DNA from: an uncultured Pelagibacteraceae bacterium
Lineage (GTDB): Bacteria; Pseudomonadota; Alphaproteobacteria; Pelagibacterales; Pelagibacteraceae
Direction: 5' to 3'
Length of the DNA stretch: 64,000 nt
Assembly (NCBI GenBank): GCA_902611175.1
Contig: CACLYQ010000002.1
Location: 1 to 64,000 of the forward strand
A program made the translations under genes and the position numbers. This document shows positions 28,519 through 38,147 of this stretch, in pieces; positions within the stretch are counted from its first letter, which is position 1; each line of letters begins with the position of its first letter. The notes beneath the pieces are model-generated. The model had not been told where the DNA came from. It searched no databases and saw only the letters and a program-made list of their open reading frames with translations.

Positions 28519-29703
28519 TTATTTTAATTTTTTCTTGTGAAAATTAATAAATCTTTCAACATTTGATTTATTAAAAGTTTTATTTTCCTCAAATGAAACT
28601 TTTTTCATAGAATAAGCTGAACTTTTAGTTATTCTTGAATGAATAATAACATTCCCTTTATATAACCTCAATTTAACTGATCCATTAACTTTACTTCTCT
28701 TAAGATCAACAATTCTTTGTAATTTAAATCTCTCTTTAGAAAACCAATATCCATTGTAAATCAGTTCCGCATATCTAGGCATAATTTTTTCTTTCTTATG
28801 CATTGTATCTTTATCAAGTGTAACAGACTCTATAGCCCTATGAGCGTGCATTAATAAAGTTCCGCCTGGTGTTTCGTATACACCTCTTGATTTTATACCG
28901 ATAAATCTATTTTCTACTAGATCAACTCTTCCAATAGCATTTTTTCCAGCTATGTCATTTAATTTTCCAAGCAATTTAGATGGAGATAATTTTTTCCCAT
29001 TCACTGCAATCGGATCTCCACTTCTAAAATCTATTTTTACAATTGAAGATTTATTAGGTGCTTTTTCTGGAGATACCGTTCTTTGAAAGATAAAGTCAGG
29101 TGCAGAGTTTTTTGGATTTTCTAACAACTTTCCTTCTGTTGATGTATGAAAAATATTATCGTCTACCGAAAAAGGTGGCGCTCCTTTCTTGTCTTTAGGT
29201 ATTTCAATTTTATTTTTTTTTGCATAATTAATTAGATCTGATCTAGATTTCAGCTTCCAAATTCTCCAAGGCGCAATAACTTTTATTTTAGGACCAAAAT
29301 AATGATAACCTAACTCAAATCTTACTTGATCATTTCCTTTTCCTGTTGATCCATGAGATACAGCATAGGCATTAAATTTTTTAGCAATTCTAATTTGATC
29401 TTTGGCTATTAAAGGTCTAGCAATTGAGGTTCCAAGCAAATAAACACCTTCATATATTGCATGGCCCCTAATCATTGGATAAACATAATCTTTTACAAAA
29501 ATATCTTTTAGATCTTGAATAATAATATTTTTTACGCCAAGTTTTTTTGCGTTTCTTAAAATTTTATTTCTATCTATTTCTTGACCAATGTCTGCAGTAT
29601 AACAAATTACTTCTGCATCATAATTTTCCTGTAACCATTTTAATATGATTGATGTGTCCAAACCTCCAGAATAGGCAAGAACTATCTTTTTCTTTGATTT
29701 CAT
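28519..29703 (-). CDS. argG: argininosuccinate synthase
   Basis: LAYSGGLDTSIILKWL, GSTGKGNDQVRFELGY. Confidence 0.97.
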   Translation of the reverse strand: MKSKKKIVLAYSGGLDTSIILKWLQENYDAEVICYTADIGQEIDRNKILRNAKKLGVKNIIIQDLKDIFVKDYVYPMIRGHAIYEGVYLLGTSIARPLIAKDQIRIAKKFNAYAVSHGSTGKGNDQVRFELGYHYFGPKIKVIAPWRIWKLKSRSDLINYAKKNKIEIPKDKKGAPPFSVDDNIFHTSTEGKLLENPKNSAPDFIFQRTVSPEKAPNKSSIVKIDFRSGDPIAVNGKKLSPSKLLGKLNDIAGKNAIGRVDLVENRFIGIKSRGVYETPGGTLLMHAHRAIESVTLDKDTMHKKEKIMPRYAELIYNGYWFSKERFKLQRIVDLKRSKVNGSVKLRLYKGNVIIHSRITKSSAYSMKKVSFEENKTFNKSNVERFINFHKKKLK

Positions 29704-29706
29704 TAT

Positions 29707-30207
29707 TTAACTACAGCTTTTTTTAGCTGCGTTATATGCTTTAGTGAAGCCCATCAAAGAATAATGATCAATTGTTTGAGATCCAGATTTATTATATCCA
29801 GTAACCATTAATCTTGAGGCCTTTTTCATTCTGCTAACAACTTTTTTTTCAATTTTATTACTTGAAATCCATGCAAAATTATCTTGAGCTATATCAAATT
29901 TATATTTTGATTTACCAGAGCTAGCTGTAATTGAATTTTGACTGTTGTATTCATAGCCTGAGGTTGTGCTTACTTCGTCTTTAATTTTTTCAGATGGTCT
30001 AAAAGTTACAAATAATCTTGCATCTCTATCATTTTTTTTAGGAGATTGAAGAACAGGTTTAGATTGAGCAAAACATACTTTACTATCCCCATTAGTAACA
30101 ACAATTGCATCCCAGTCTTTAAATGTTCCTATTTTATTTAATTCTTCTGAATAAGAAGTTGATCCTAATAAGAGAATAAAAAAAATTATTTTAAAAATTA
30201 TGGACAT
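29707..30207 (-). CDS. invasion-associated locus B (IalB)-like exported protein
   Basis: Signal peptide; FKDWDAIVVTNGDSKVCFAQSKP; DHYSLMGFTKAYNAAKKSC. Confidence 0.7.
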   Translation of the reverse strand: MSIIFKIIFFILLLGSTSYSEELNKIGTFKDWDAIVVTNGDSKVCFAQSKPVLQSPKKNDRDARLFVTFRPSEKIKDEVSTTSGYEYNSQNSITASSGKSKYKFDIAQDNFAWISSNKIEKKVVSRMKKASRLMVTGYNKSGSQTIDHYSLMGFTKAYNAAKKSCS

Positions 30208-31232
30208 GGATTTGGATATTTTTTTTGAATTTCATTAATTTCATTAATTATTTCTTTATCAAAATTCACTTTTACACTTTCTATATTTGTTTTCAACTGC
30301 TCCATTGTTGTTGCACCAATAATAACGCTAGACATGAAATCCTGTATCTCACAAAATTTTATACACATTTGACTCATATCAATGTTGTATTTTTCACTAA
30401 TATTAAAATACTCATCAACAGCTTCGTTAGTATTTGGTTTTCGATATCTTGTCCAAAAATCCCAATCTCTTTCCATCCGAGATCCTTTTGGAAATTGCTT
30501 ATTTCTATATTTACCACTTAAAAAACCACTGGCTAAAGGAGAATAAGATAAACAGCCAATATTTTCTCTTATAGATACCTCTGCTAATCCAACTTCATAT
30601 GACCTATTTAATAAACTATAGGGATTTTGTATGGACATCATTCTTGGCAAACTCTTTTCCTTTGAGAGTTTGAGATAATTCATAACACCCCAAGGAGTTT
30701 CATTAGATAAACCTACATGTCTAATTTTACCTTGCTCAATGTACTTTTGTAATTCAACCAACACGTCTTCGAATTTATTCCATTCATTTTCTTTATGCAC
30801 ATATCCAAGTCTTCCAAAATTGTTTACATTTCTTTCCGGCCAATGAAGCTGATATAAATCTATATAATCAGTTTTAAGTCTTTTAAGACTGTTATGAAGT
30901 GCAGTTTCGAGATTCTTCCCTACAAAACTATTTTCACCATTTCTAATATAATCTCTAGCAGGACCACAAACTTTAGTTGCAAGTATCACATCTTTTCTTT
31001 TTTTTGTTTTTTCAAACCAATTTCCAATGATCGTCTCTGTATGACCAAAAGTTTCAGCTTTAGGAGGTACAGCATAAAGTTCTGCTGTATCCCAAAAATT
31101 AACCCCATTTTCTAGTGAGAAATCCATTTGTTCGAAGGCCTCTTCTTGGCTATTTTGTTCACCCCAAGTCATGGTGCCGAGGCAAATCGTGCTAATATCT
31201 ATATTTGTTGTTCCTAATTTTTTATAATTCAT
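30198..31232 (-). CDS. aldo/keto reductase (Tas-like)
   Basis: ICLGTMTWGEQNSQEEAFEQMD, WDTAELYAVPP, DYIDLYQLHWPERNVNNFG. Confidence 0.94.
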   Translation of the reverse strand: MNYKKLGTTNIDISTICLGTMTWGEQNSQEEAFEQMDFSLENGVNFWDTAELYAVPPKAETFGHTETIIGNWFEKTKKRKDVILATKVCGPARDYIRNGENSFVGKNLETALHNSLKRLKTDYIDLYQLHWPERNVNNFGRLGYVHKENEWNKFEDVLVELQKYIEQGKIRHVGLSNETPWGVMNYLKLSKEKSLPRMMSIQNPYSLLNRSYEVGLAEVSIRENIGCLSYSPLASGFLSGKYRNKQFPKGSRMERDWDFWTRYRKPNTNEAVDEYFNISEKYNIDMSQMCIKFCEIQDFMSSVIIGATTMEQLKTNIESVKVNFDKEIINEINEIQKKYPNPCP

Positions 31233-31304
31233 TAAATATTAAGTATTTGTTACCTATATTTTGACTGCTTGAAAAATTTAAAATTTATTACTATATATTT
31301 AATT

Positions 31305-32063
31305 ATGGAATTCAATAGAGACAATATTTTAAATAGATCAACGACAGCAAAAAAAGCTGTTGTGATGGATGAAGGCCTTAGAGCCTACATGCTTAAAGTT
31401 TACAACTACATGGCAACTGGAGTTTTGCTAACGGGAATCATTGCATTGCTATCTTTTAAAATGTCAGTAGTTACAGATGCAAGTGGATCAATAGTTGCTT
31501 TAACTGAGTTCGGAAATGCAATTTATCTATCAGGATTGAAATGGGTGGTTATGTTAGCTCCTCTCGGAATTGTTTTTTATATGAGTTTTGGGATAAATAA
31601 AATGAGTTCTTCAAAAGCTCAAACTACTTTTTGGATTTTTGCAGCCTTAATGGGTTTATCACTATCATCAATTTTATTAGTTTACACAGGACTTAGTGTG
31701 ACGAGAGTATTTTTCATATCTTCAGCAACATTTGGAGCTATGAGTATATATGGTTACACAACTAAAAGAGACCTCACAAAATTTGGATCATTCTTAATGA
31801 TGGGTTTGATCGGTATTATAATCGCATCTTTAGTAAATATTTTCTTAAAATCTTCAATGATGTACTTTGCTATTTCAATCATTGGAGTTCTTATATTTGT
31901 CGGATTAACAGCATACGATACACAAAAAATTAAAAATATGTACGCAGCATCAGACTCAGGTGAAGTAATTGGCAAGAAAGCTGTTATGGGAGCTTTAACA
32001 TTATACTTAGATTTTATAAATTTATTTATAATGCTTTTAAGATTGTTTGGTCAAAGAAGATAA
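31305..32063 (+). CDS. Bax inhibitor-1/YccA family protein
   Basis: Seven-TM pattern, GLTAYDTQKIKNMY, ALTLYLDFINLFIMLLRLFG; ATG at 31305 preferred over 31269. Confidence 0.93.
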   Translation: MEFNRDNILNRSTTAKKAVVMDEGLRAYMLKVYNYMATGVLLTGIIALLSFKMSVVTDASGSIVALTEFGNAIYLSGLKWVVMLAPLGIVFYMSFGINKMSSSKAQTTFWIFAALMGLSLSSILLVYTGLSVTRVFFISSATFGAMSIYGYTTKRDLTKFGSFLMMGLIGIIIASLVNIFLKSSMMYFAISIIGVLIFVGLTAYDTQKIKNMYAASDSGEVIGKKAVMGALTLYLDFINLFIMLLRLFGQRR

Positions 32064-32070
32064 TCAAAAA

Positions 32071-32406
32071 CTACAGTTTTTTCCAATTTGTTTTTTTTAG
32101 AAGTATTTCTAAATCATAAGCATTATTTAAAATTTTACCATTTCTATCAGTTATTAAATATTTCAAATTCTTATTAGAGGGTTTAAAATTTTTACTAATG
32201 TTGTAGATAGCTTTTTCTGCTGCATTTTTAAAAATACTAAAACTTACTCTTTTACTTGATATTGAGAGGCCATAGTCTTTCCAAGATCCTTCAGATACCA
32301 TTTTAGCATATAGGTCTAATATAATTTTTAGTTCTTTTTTTTCAAAAAAATACCTTTGGTTTTGTTCTTTATTTGAATTATTTATTACTAATTTTAAATT
32401 ACTCAT
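32071..32406 (-). CDS. DUF2794-like protein
   Basis: FFEKKELKIILDLYAKMVSEGSWKDYGLSI pattern. Confidence 0.75.
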   Translation of the reverse strand: MSNLKLVINNSNKEQNQRYFFEKKELKIILDLYAKMVSEGSWKDYGLSISSKRVSFSIFKNAAEKAIYNISKNFKPSNKNLKYLITDRNGKILNNAYDLEILLKKTNWKKL

Positions 32407-32950
32407 TTAATTTGTGTTTATTAATCAACCCAACTTGTGATGCTGTAAAGATGAATGTAATTGGTAACATTCCCCAAACTTTAAAGTTAACCCAAAATTC
32501 TTCTGTTTGAGTTCTCCAAACAATTTCATTTAATATAGCTAAAAAAATAAAAAAATAAGTCCATCTGTTATTCAAAATTTTCCAACCTTCATCAGACATT
32601 GGCAGTGTTTTTCCAAGTATTAATTTTAAAACTGGTTCATTGGTGAAGTATTTTCCAAAGAATAAAGCTAAGGCAAATAAAATATTTATAATAGTGGGTT
32701 TCATATAAATAAAAATTGGATTATCAAAATAAATTGTTAAACCTCCAAATAGAGTAATTAAAATTCCTCCTAACAAAGGAACCATAGGAACTTTTTTTTC
32801 CAGTATCCAAACCAAGAGAACAGAAATTATTGTTGCGACAATTAGAGGTGGTATTGCAACTTTTAAATTTTTATCACTGTTATAATAAAAGAAGAAAAAA
32901 ATAGCTAAAGGCCCAACGTCTGTAATGAATTTTAGAAGTGATTTATTCAC
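32399..32950 (-). CDS. intracellular septation / YciB family membrane protein
   Basis: LKFITDVGPLAIFFFFYY, WKILNNRWTYFFIFLAILNEIVWR. Confidence 0.92.
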   Translation of the reverse strand: MNKSLLKFITDVGPLAIFFFFYYNSDKNLKVAIPPLIVATIISVLLVWILEKKVPMVPLLGGILITLFGGLTIYFDNPIFIYMKPTIINILFALALFFGKYFTNEPVLKLILGKTLPMSDEGWKILNNRWTYFFIFLAILNEIVWRTQTEEFWVNFKVWGMLPITFIFTASQVGLINKHKLNE

Positions 32951-33028
32951 TGCTACATATTAACAGATTAATAAAACATTTATATTTTTTTTATTGATTT
33001 TTTTCATCAAATATCCATATTTAATATC

Positions 33029-33349
33029 GTGAGTACTCAAAAAGCTAAATTTTCAATTGGAGACGTTGTAAAGCATAGACACTTCGATTTTAGAGGTGTG
33101 ATTTACGATGTCGACTTTGAATTTAATAACTCAGAGGAGTGGTATCAATCGATTCCAAAAAACGTGAGACCTAGAAAGGATCAGCCATTTTATCATTTAC
33201 TAGCAGAGAATGACGAAATTACTTACGAGGCTTATGTGTCTGAGCAAAATCTATTATTTGATGACTCTGAAGAGCCTATAAAACACCCTCTAATTAACGA
33301 AATTTTTTCAGGTAAGCGTGGATCAAGCTACTTCAAGCCTTCAAATTAA
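33029..33349 (+). CDS. hspQ: heat shock protein HspQ
   Basis: GTG start; FSIGDVVKHRHFDFRGVIYDVDFEF, DQPFYHLLAEN, YVSEQNLL. Confidence 0.92.
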   Translation: MSTQKAKFSIGDVVKHRHFDFRGVIYDVDFEFNNSEEWYQSIPKNVRPRKDQPFYHLLAENDEITYEAYVSEQNLLFDDSEEPIKHPLINEIFSGKRGSSYFKPSN

Positions 33350-33419
33350 CTAATAGCCAATATTTAAACACAATTGTCCCAAATCTCTGTCATATCTGTT
33401 TGTTATAAAATATTTAATT

Positions 33420-33469
33420 CTGATCAAGAGTACTGTTTTTCCTCTATCTCCCTCTGTATTCTTGGTCAG
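33420..33469. ncRNA. candidate structured RNA / leader hairpin (hypothetical)
   Basis: CTGATCAAGAGTAC / GTATTCTTGGTCAG pairs over 14 bp (two G-U if read on +); 22-nt CU-rich loop; TATAAA at 33404-33409. Confidence 0.35.
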
Positions 33470-33516
33470 AAAATTTTGAACAATTTTAATCTAAAATTTA
33501 TGTGCTATAAAAAATT

Positions 33517-34224
33517 ATGATTAATTATTTCAATCCAAATAATACTTTAAAGATAATTAATAAAATACAAAAGTTTGTATTTGCGCTATTTATAATTGTA
33601 TTGTTACTTGGATTAGTTGAAGCTTTAGTTCTTTCTCCTGAGGATTATAAGCAGAGTGACTCAGTTAGGATTATGTATGTCCATGTTCCATCAGCTTGGA
33701 TATCACTCGGAATATTTTCATTTATTTCCATTCTTTCTTTTGGAGTTTTTGTTTTTAAAAATAAAAATTTCTCTTTAATAACAAAAAGTTTAGCACCTTC
33801 TGGTTTTGTTTTTAGCATAATAGCTTTAGTTACAGGATCAATTTGGGGAAAACCAACCTGGGGAACTTGGTGGGCTTGGGATGCAAGAATAACTTCAATG
33901 CTCTTACTTTCAATTTTTTATTTATTGTTCATTACTTCTTGGAAGATTACGACAGACACTAGTAAAGCAGAAAAAATTAGCTCAATAATAGCAATTATTG
34001 GTATTATAAATATTCCAGTTATAAAATTTTCAGTAGAATGGTGGAATACTTTACACCAACCTGCGTCAGTAAAAATTTTGGAAGAAACAACAATTCATTC
34101 TTCAATGTTGACACCATTAGCTATAATGACTGCGGCATTTGCTCTATTTTCACTTTTGATATTTTTAATGAAATATAATACAGAACTGTTAAAGATTAAG
34201 AATAAAGGTCTTAATAGATTATGA
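33517..34224 (+). CDS. ccmC: cytochrome c biogenesis heme export protein CcmC
   Basis: VRIMYVHVPSAWISLG, GSIWGKPTWGTWWAWDARITSMLLL, WWNTLHQPAS. Confidence 0.96.
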   Translation: MINYFNPNNTLKIINKIQKFVFALFIIVLLLGLVEALVLSPEDYKQSDSVRIMYVHVPSAWISLGIFSFISILSFGVFVFKNKNFSLITKSLAPSGFVFSIIALVTGSIWGKPTWGTWWAWDARITSMLLLSIFYLLFITSWKITTDTSKAEKISSIIAIIGIINIPVIKFSVEWWNTLHQPASVKILEETTIHSSMLTPLAIMTAAFALFSLLIFLMKYNTELLKIKNKGLNRL

Positions 34225-34454
34225 TTAGTGAACTACTAAATATGAATGGATACGGTGTATACGTTTGGTCATCATTTATATTTACTCTATTTTCTTTTAG
34301 CTTCTTGTACGCGGTAGTAAAATTAAATTTAATTAAAGAGAAAAAGAAATTTGAGGAAAATTATAAATCACTAGATGAAAAGAAACTTGCATCAGTAGCT
34401 AAACAAAAAACGTACAGAGAGATATTAGCAAACACTTCCACATCTAAAGTTTAA
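34221..34454 (+). CDS. ccmD: CcmD-like small membrane protein
   Basis: 77 aa, one TM helix, between ccmC and ccmE. Confidence 0.75.
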   Translation: MISELLNMNGYGVYVWSSFIFTLFSFSFLYAVVKLNLIKEKKKFEENYKSLDEKKLASVAKQKTYREILANTSTSKV

Positions 34455-34465
34455 CTAAAATTCAC

Positions 34466-34888
34466 ATGTACGGAAAAAAAGTTAAATTTAGAGCCCTTTT
34501 TATTTTTTTAATTTTAATTTCATTAGTTCTTACAATTTTTTTGGTGATTAAATCTCTTGAGGAAAACGTAGTATATTTTAAGTCTCCAACAGACATTAAA
34601 AACCTTAATGAAATCAAAAATGCTCAAAAAATTAGAGTTGGTGGAATGGTGAAAAAAAATTCTATTAAAATAAATGATAAAGAAATTTTTTTCGTAATTA
34701 CGGATTTCAAAAATGAATTATTAGTCAACTTTAATGGATCTGTACCTAATCTGTTTGAAGAGGGTAAGGGTGTAGTTGCCGAAGGTTTCTTAAAGGATAA
34801 AAGTTTTCTAAATGCTGACAAGATTTTAGCAAAACATGATGAAAATTATATGCCTCCTGAAGTCAACGAAGCTATGAAAAACAATTAA
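34466..34888 (+). CDS. ccmE: cytochrome c maturation protein CcmE
   Basis: [40 protein letters not shown] (heme-binding HDENY). Confidence 0.95.
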   Translation: MYGKKVKFRALFIFLILISLVLTIFLVIKSLEENVVYFKSPTDIKNLNEIKNAQKIRVGGMVKKNSIKINDKEIFFVITDFKNELLVNFNGSVPNLFEEGKGVVAEGFLKDKSFLNADKILAKHDENYMPPEVNEAMKNN

Positions 34889-34893
34889 TTTGT

Positions 34894-36774
34894 ATGTCTA
34901 ATTATTTAGGAAATTATTCTTTATATGTTGCTTTAATAGCATCTGTTTATTTAATTTTTAAGTCATACTTGGATGCAAATTCAGAAAATAAATATTTAGA
35001 TAAAAACTTTATTTTAATTACTTCAATACAAACTATAATGATTACGGTAAGTTTTTTTAGTCTAGTTGCAGCTTTTGTAATTTCAGATTTTAGTAATGAA
35101 ACTGTTTTCAACAATTCTCATACTTTAAAACCTTTATTTTATAAAGTATCAGGTACATGGGGAAATCACGAGGGAAGTTTATTATTGTGGTTATTAGTTC
35201 TTTCAATTTTTCTATTTATTTTTTTATTAAATTCAAGATCACAAGATACTAAATACAAACTTTTAACGATACTATTTCAACAAATTATTATTTCAGGTTT
35301 TCTAGTTTTTATTTTATTAACTTCCAACCCATTCAAAATACTATATCCAATTCCTAGCGAGGGATTAGGTTTGAACCCTATTTTACAAGACCCTGCTTTA
35401 GCTATTCATCCTCCAATTTTATATTTAGGTTATGTTGGAACATCTATTATTTTTTCAGCTTCACTTGCCTCAATGATTAGCGGAAATATTGGAGATAAGT
35501 GGGCAAGGCATATTAAAAAATGGGTTTTGGTATCTTGGGTATTTTTAACAATTGGTATTTTGCTTGGATCTATATGGGCATATTATGAGCTGGGCTGGGG
35601 AGGTTTTTGGTTTTGGGATCCTGTAGAAAATGTTTCATTAATGCCATGGTTTTGCTTAACAGCGCTACTGCATACTGTAATTGTATTACAGAAAAGAAAT
35701 TCGTTTAAAGAGTGGACTATTATTTTGTCAATTACAACTTTCTCACTGAGTATGAGTGGCACTTTTCTTGTTAGGTCTGGAATTTTAAATTCAATTCATA
35801 CTTTTGCAAACGATCCATCAAGAGGGCTATATATATTAAGTTTTCTCTTTATCCTAATTTTGATGTCTATATTAATTTTCTTTTTTAATCAGAATAAAAT
35901 ATCAAACACAGCTAAAGAGAATTTTATTTTAAGTAAAGAGACTGCAATATTAGTGAATAACTGGTTTATGATGTTTTTTTTATCTGTTGTTCTTGTTGGT
36001 ACAATTTATCCAATATTTCTTGAAGTTTTAAATGGTTCAAAAATTTCTGTTGGTCCACCTTTTTATCATAATCTTTTAATACCCTTCTTAATTCCTTTTT
36101 TAATATTCATGAGCTTTGGCCCAAGTTTGAAATGGATTAAAGATAAATTAAAAAAGTTTAACAATAATATTTTAATTATTTTTTTAGTTTCACTACTTAT
36201 TTCATATGTCATTTTAACAAAAACCGAAAATTCGTTTCTGTTGTCTATTCCCCTGATAGTTTTGAGCATCTATCTTTTATTAGTAACAATTAAGGATTTT
36301 TTTGTTAGTAAATCCTCGATTAGCCAAAAAATTTCACATTTTGGTTTTAGTTTATTAATTACTAGTATCTTATTGAATGGCCTTTTTTCTAATGAATTCA
36401 ATTCAAATATGAAAGTAGGAGATGAAAGAATATTCAATGAAAAAGTTGTAAAATTAAAAGAAGTTAATGTTACAGATGTAGACAATTATAAATCTCTTAA
36501 AGCTAGTTTTGAAGTTACAAATAAAAATTCCTCTTTTGCTTTATACCCAGAAGTTAGAATTTACCAACAGCCTTTAACTATTACGAGTGAAGCGGATATT
36601 AAGACAACATTATTTTCAGATAATTTTTTAGTATTTAATATTTTAAAAGACGATGGTTATTATAATGTAAGATATCAATATAAACCCTTAATGATTTGGA
36701 TATGGATCTCAACTATATTTATTGGTTTTGGTGGTTTATTAAGTGTCATTAGAAAAAATGAGCAAAAATATTAA
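34894..36774 (+). CDS. ccmF: heme lyase subunit CcmF
   Basis: GTWGNHEGSLLLW, QDPALAIHPPILYLGYVG, WGGFWFWDPVENVSLMPW. Confidence 0.96.
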   Translation: MSNYLGNYSLYVALIASVYLIFKSYLDANSENKYLDKNFILITSIQTIMITVSFFSLVAAFVISDFSNETVFNNSHTLKPLFYKVSGTWGNHEGSLLLWLLVLSIFLFIFLLNSRSQDTKYKLLTILFQQIIISGFLVFILLTSNPFKILYPIPSEGLGLNPILQDPALAIHPPILYLGYVGTSIIFSASLASMISGNIGDKWARHIKKWVLVSWVFLTIGILLGSIWAYYELGWGGFWFWDPVENVSLMPWFCLTALLHTVIVLQKRNSFKEWTIILSITTFSLSMSGTFLVRSGILNSIHTFANDPSRGLYILSFLFILILMSILIFFFNQNKISNTAKENFILSKETAILVNNWFMMFFLSVVLVGTIYPIFLEVLNGSKISVGPPFYHNLLIPFLIPFLIFMSFGPSLKWIKDKLKKFNNNILIIFLVSLLISYVILTKTENSFLLSIPLIVLSIYLLLVTIKDFFVSKSSISQKISHFGFSLLITSILLNGLFSNEFNSNMKVGDERIFNEKVVKLKEVNVTDVDNYKSLKASFEVTNKNSSFALYPEVRIYQQPLTITSEADIKTTLFSDNFLVFNILKDDGYYNVRYQYKPLMIWIWISTIFIGFGGLLSVIRKNEQKY

Positions 36775-37288
36775 ATTTTTAGGATTACTACTAACATTAA
36801 TAATAATTTTTATAATCTTGCTTAAGGGATTGAACGTATCGAAAGATTACTCTAACGAGAAATTAAAAAGTAAAATAGATTTTTCACTTAATGCAAAAAA
36901 ACTATTTTCTGATGAAATAATTAATATTTCAGACTTATTTGATAAAAATAGTCCTTCTGTAGTAAATATTTGGGCATCTTGGTGTGCACCATGTAGAGAA
37001 GAGCATCAGTTTTTAATGAAATTAAAAGATATGAACATAAATATAATTGGAATTAATTATAAAGACAGTCCAAAAAATGCGAAAAATTTTTTAAGCTTAC
37101 TTGGAAATCCTTATTCAGAAGTTATTACTGATAACGATGGAACAAAATCAATAGAATTTGGAGCTATTGGTGTTCCTGAAACTTTTATTATAAGTGGTAA
37201 AACAAATGAGATAATAAAAAAGTATATTGGCCCATTGACGAGCGAAAATTTAATAGAAATAAAAAATTTGTTAAAAAAAAATGCCTAA
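36743..37288 (+). CDS. ccmG: thiol:disulfide interchange protein CcmG/DsbE
   Basis: PSVVNIWASWCAPCREEHQFL, GVPETFIIS; overlaps the ccmF end. Confidence 0.94.
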   Translation: MSLEKMSKNIKFLGLLLTLIIIFIILLKGLNVSKDYSNEKLKSKIDFSLNAKKLFSDEIINISDLFDKNSPSVVNIWASWCAPCREEHQFLMKLKDMNINIIGINYKDSPKNAKNFLSLLGNPYSEVITDNDGTKSIEFGAIGVPETFIISGKTNEIIKKYIGPLTSENLIEIKNLLKKNA

Positions 37289-37640
37289 AATTATAAAGTT
37301 AGTATTCTTATTATATTTTTGTTTTAATTTTTCCTATGCTAATGAAATAAATACTAAAGTAGATCAAATTACAAAAAACTTGAGGTGCTTGATATGCCAA
37401 GGTCAATCTGTTTATGATTCTCAATCTGATTTTGCTATAAGTATGAAGCTTGTTGTAAAAAATAAGATTGATGAAGGTAAAGCAGAAGAAGAAATATATG
37501 ATTATTTAAAAAATAAATATGGAGAATGGATTGTATATGAACCAGAATTAAACCAAAATACATTTTTACTCTGGTCAATACCTTTGATTTTGTTCGTTTT
37601 TGGCGGCCTTTTAATTATTAGAAAAGTATCTATAAAGTAA
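37281..37640 (+). CDS. ccmH: cytochrome c maturation protein CcmH
   Basis: LRCLICQGQSVYDSQSDFA, YGEWIVYEP. Confidence 0.95.
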   Translation: MPKIIKLVFLLYFCFNFSYANEINTKVDQITKNLRCLICQGQSVYDSQSDFAISMKLVVKNKIDEGKAEEEIYDYLKNKYGEWIVYEPELNQNTFLLWSIPLILFVFGGLLIIRKVSIK

Positions 37641-37641
37641 C

Positions 37642-38139
37642 ATGAATTTCAATATGAAGATTTTAATTAAAACTTTAATAATTTCATTTCTCACTGTCTC
37701 ATTTTCTAATGCAGAAAATAAATTGAGCCTTTACACTGGCATGTTTGACTTCAGCGATGATGGTAAGAGAGCAAATCTTTTCGGAGCTGAATATAAAAAT
37801 TTTAATGCTAGCAAAGATATTTTCTTGGGTAATGTTCAGCCTGTGACAGGTGCGATGATAACAGCTGATGATGCAATATATATTTATACAGGTTATCAAT
37901 TAACCCAAAAATCTAATTCAACCACCTTTTCCCCTAGTTTTGCAGTTGGATATTACGATGAGGGTGATGGCAAGGACTTAGGTCACGAAATTGAATTTAA
38001 GACACAAATACAGATATTATTTGAAATTTCATCTAATTCTGAATTAGGAATTTCTTATAATCATATTTCTAATGCGAGTCTTGGAGATAAAAATCCTGGG
38101 GCAAATAGTTATATGTTTAATTTTATAAAAAAATTTTAA
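37642..38139 (+). CDS. PagL/acyloxyacyl-hydrolase-like outer-membrane beta-barrel protein
   Basis: Signal peptide; ISYNHISNASLGDKNPGANSYMFNF matches the H-x-S-N-A ... NPG PagL motif. Confidence 0.75.
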   Translation: MNFNMKILIKTLIISFLTVSFSNAENKLSLYTGMFDFSDDGKRANLFGAEYKNFNASKDIFLGNVQPVTGAMITADDAIYIYTGYQLTQKSNSTTFSPSFAVGYYDEGDGKDLGHEIEFKTQIQILFEISSNSELGISYNHISNASLGDKNPGANSYMFNFIKKF

Positions 38140-38147
38140 CTTAAGAT

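Noticed and set aside
33500-33520. Six-codon ORF MCYKKL whose TGA overlaps the ccmC ATG
   Set aside because: Could be a leader peptide, but short ORFs like this arise often by chance in AT-rich sequence and there is no SD evidence.
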